DNA of 60,000 bases from Lineus longissimus. Its lineage: Eukaryota > Nemertea > Pilidiophora > Heteronemertea > Lineidae. The notes beneath the pieces are model-generated. The model saw nothing but the letters and a program-made list of their open reading frames with translations. It had not been told where the DNA came from and did no database searches. The DNA is taken from assembly GCF_910592395.1 (NCBI RefSeq), contig NC_088324.1, positions 8,212,953 to 8,272,952 on the forward strand. The letters are read 5' to 3'. The translations under genes and the position numbers were made by a program. How positions within the stretch are numbered: the first letter of the stretch is position 1; every line of letters starts with the position of its first letter. Shown here piece after piece: positions 59,920 to 60,000 of the stretch.

Positions 59920-59976
59920 CTTATTTTCAAATTGGATTCCCTGTTCAAGTTCCCTCAGATATCCATCATTGGATAT
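59920..59976 (-). CDS. Adenylate kinase upstream exon or tandem duplicate of its 3' part
   Basis: On the minus strand, 59976-59920 reads NDGYLRELEQGIQFENK and ends at a GTGAGT donor in phase 0. This is the AK segment usually written DGYPRE-x-x-QG-x-x-FE. It is the segment immediately before VAECRGVLYFDV of the exon at 56637, with exact spacing. The usual Pro is Leu. A 73-bp tandem duplication covers it: another donor, preceded by AAAATGAG, starts just beyond at the window edge. This copy may therefore be the duplicate, with the functional exon outside. Its acceptor (ACATTTAG) is itself part of duplicated intron. Confidence 0.6.
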
Positions 59977-60000
59977 CTAAATGTCAACTCACCTCATTTT

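Larger units (their letters stand above)
57015..60000. repeat. Segmental duplication unit C, cut by the window end
   Basis: Unit C carries acetyltransferase copy 3. Its 3' flank follows units A and B to about 59825 (CCAGGGTTCTCC) and then diverges into a dispersed repeat and the adenylate kinase exon. Confidence 0.8.

Noticed and set aside
1-60000. CRISPR arrays, bacterial operons, riboswitches
   Set aside because: The spliced animal genes make these inapplicable. The tandem repeats present have no spacer structure.

Overview
The window is eukaryotic and almost certainly from a marine invertebrate animal. It has spliced genes with GT-AG introns, long AT-rich introns, several families of transposon-like repeats, minisatellites, and domain types typical of animals. 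The word TAGGCCTA recurs in it, as in some echinoderm genomes, but that is not enough to name a phylum.

Region 1 (1-38.7 kb, + strand) is dominated by one large, probably secreted protein gene whose 5' end is not seen. I can place 17 exons (6851-36946), with every intron in phase 1. They encode 19 CCP/sushi domains, one PAN/apple domain and one Ig domain, about 1,504 residues, ending in a stop with no membrane anchor. Two CCPs are followed by furin-type cleavage sites and form a tandemly duplicated module. The Ig-then-CCP end recalls the invertebrate synaptic-cleft proteins Hikaru genki, Hasp and LEV-9, but I cannot name an ortholog. The first introns are very large (6.6 and 11 kb) and contain only decayed repeats and one unexplained ORF.

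Region 2 (38.7-41 kb) holds a tRNA-derived SINE and a 52-bp minisatellite that is open in all three frames.

Region 3 (41-60 kb) is a segmental tandem array. Each unit carries a four-exon GNAT acetyltransferase gene on the + strand (42069-44687, 48712-51527, 57281-59742) with a probable mitochondrial targeting peptide. On the opposite strand, exons of an adenylate kinase (AK1/AK5 family) lie between units: a broken copy at 45544-45856, an intact terminal pair at 56238-56637, and one upstream exon at 59920-59976. The third acetyltransferase gene may therefore be nested inside an adenylate kinase intron. The three acetyltransferase copies are nearly identical except for about 33 codons after the acetyl-CoA loop, where almost every difference changes the amino acid.

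The paralogous units act as empty-site controls and date several transposon insertions. These are an intact pogo/POGK-type element with 26-bp perfect inverted repeats (46027-47797), a 790-bp element with an 8-bp target duplication in intron 3 of copy 1, and an element with 11-bp inverted repeats in intron 1 of copy 2.
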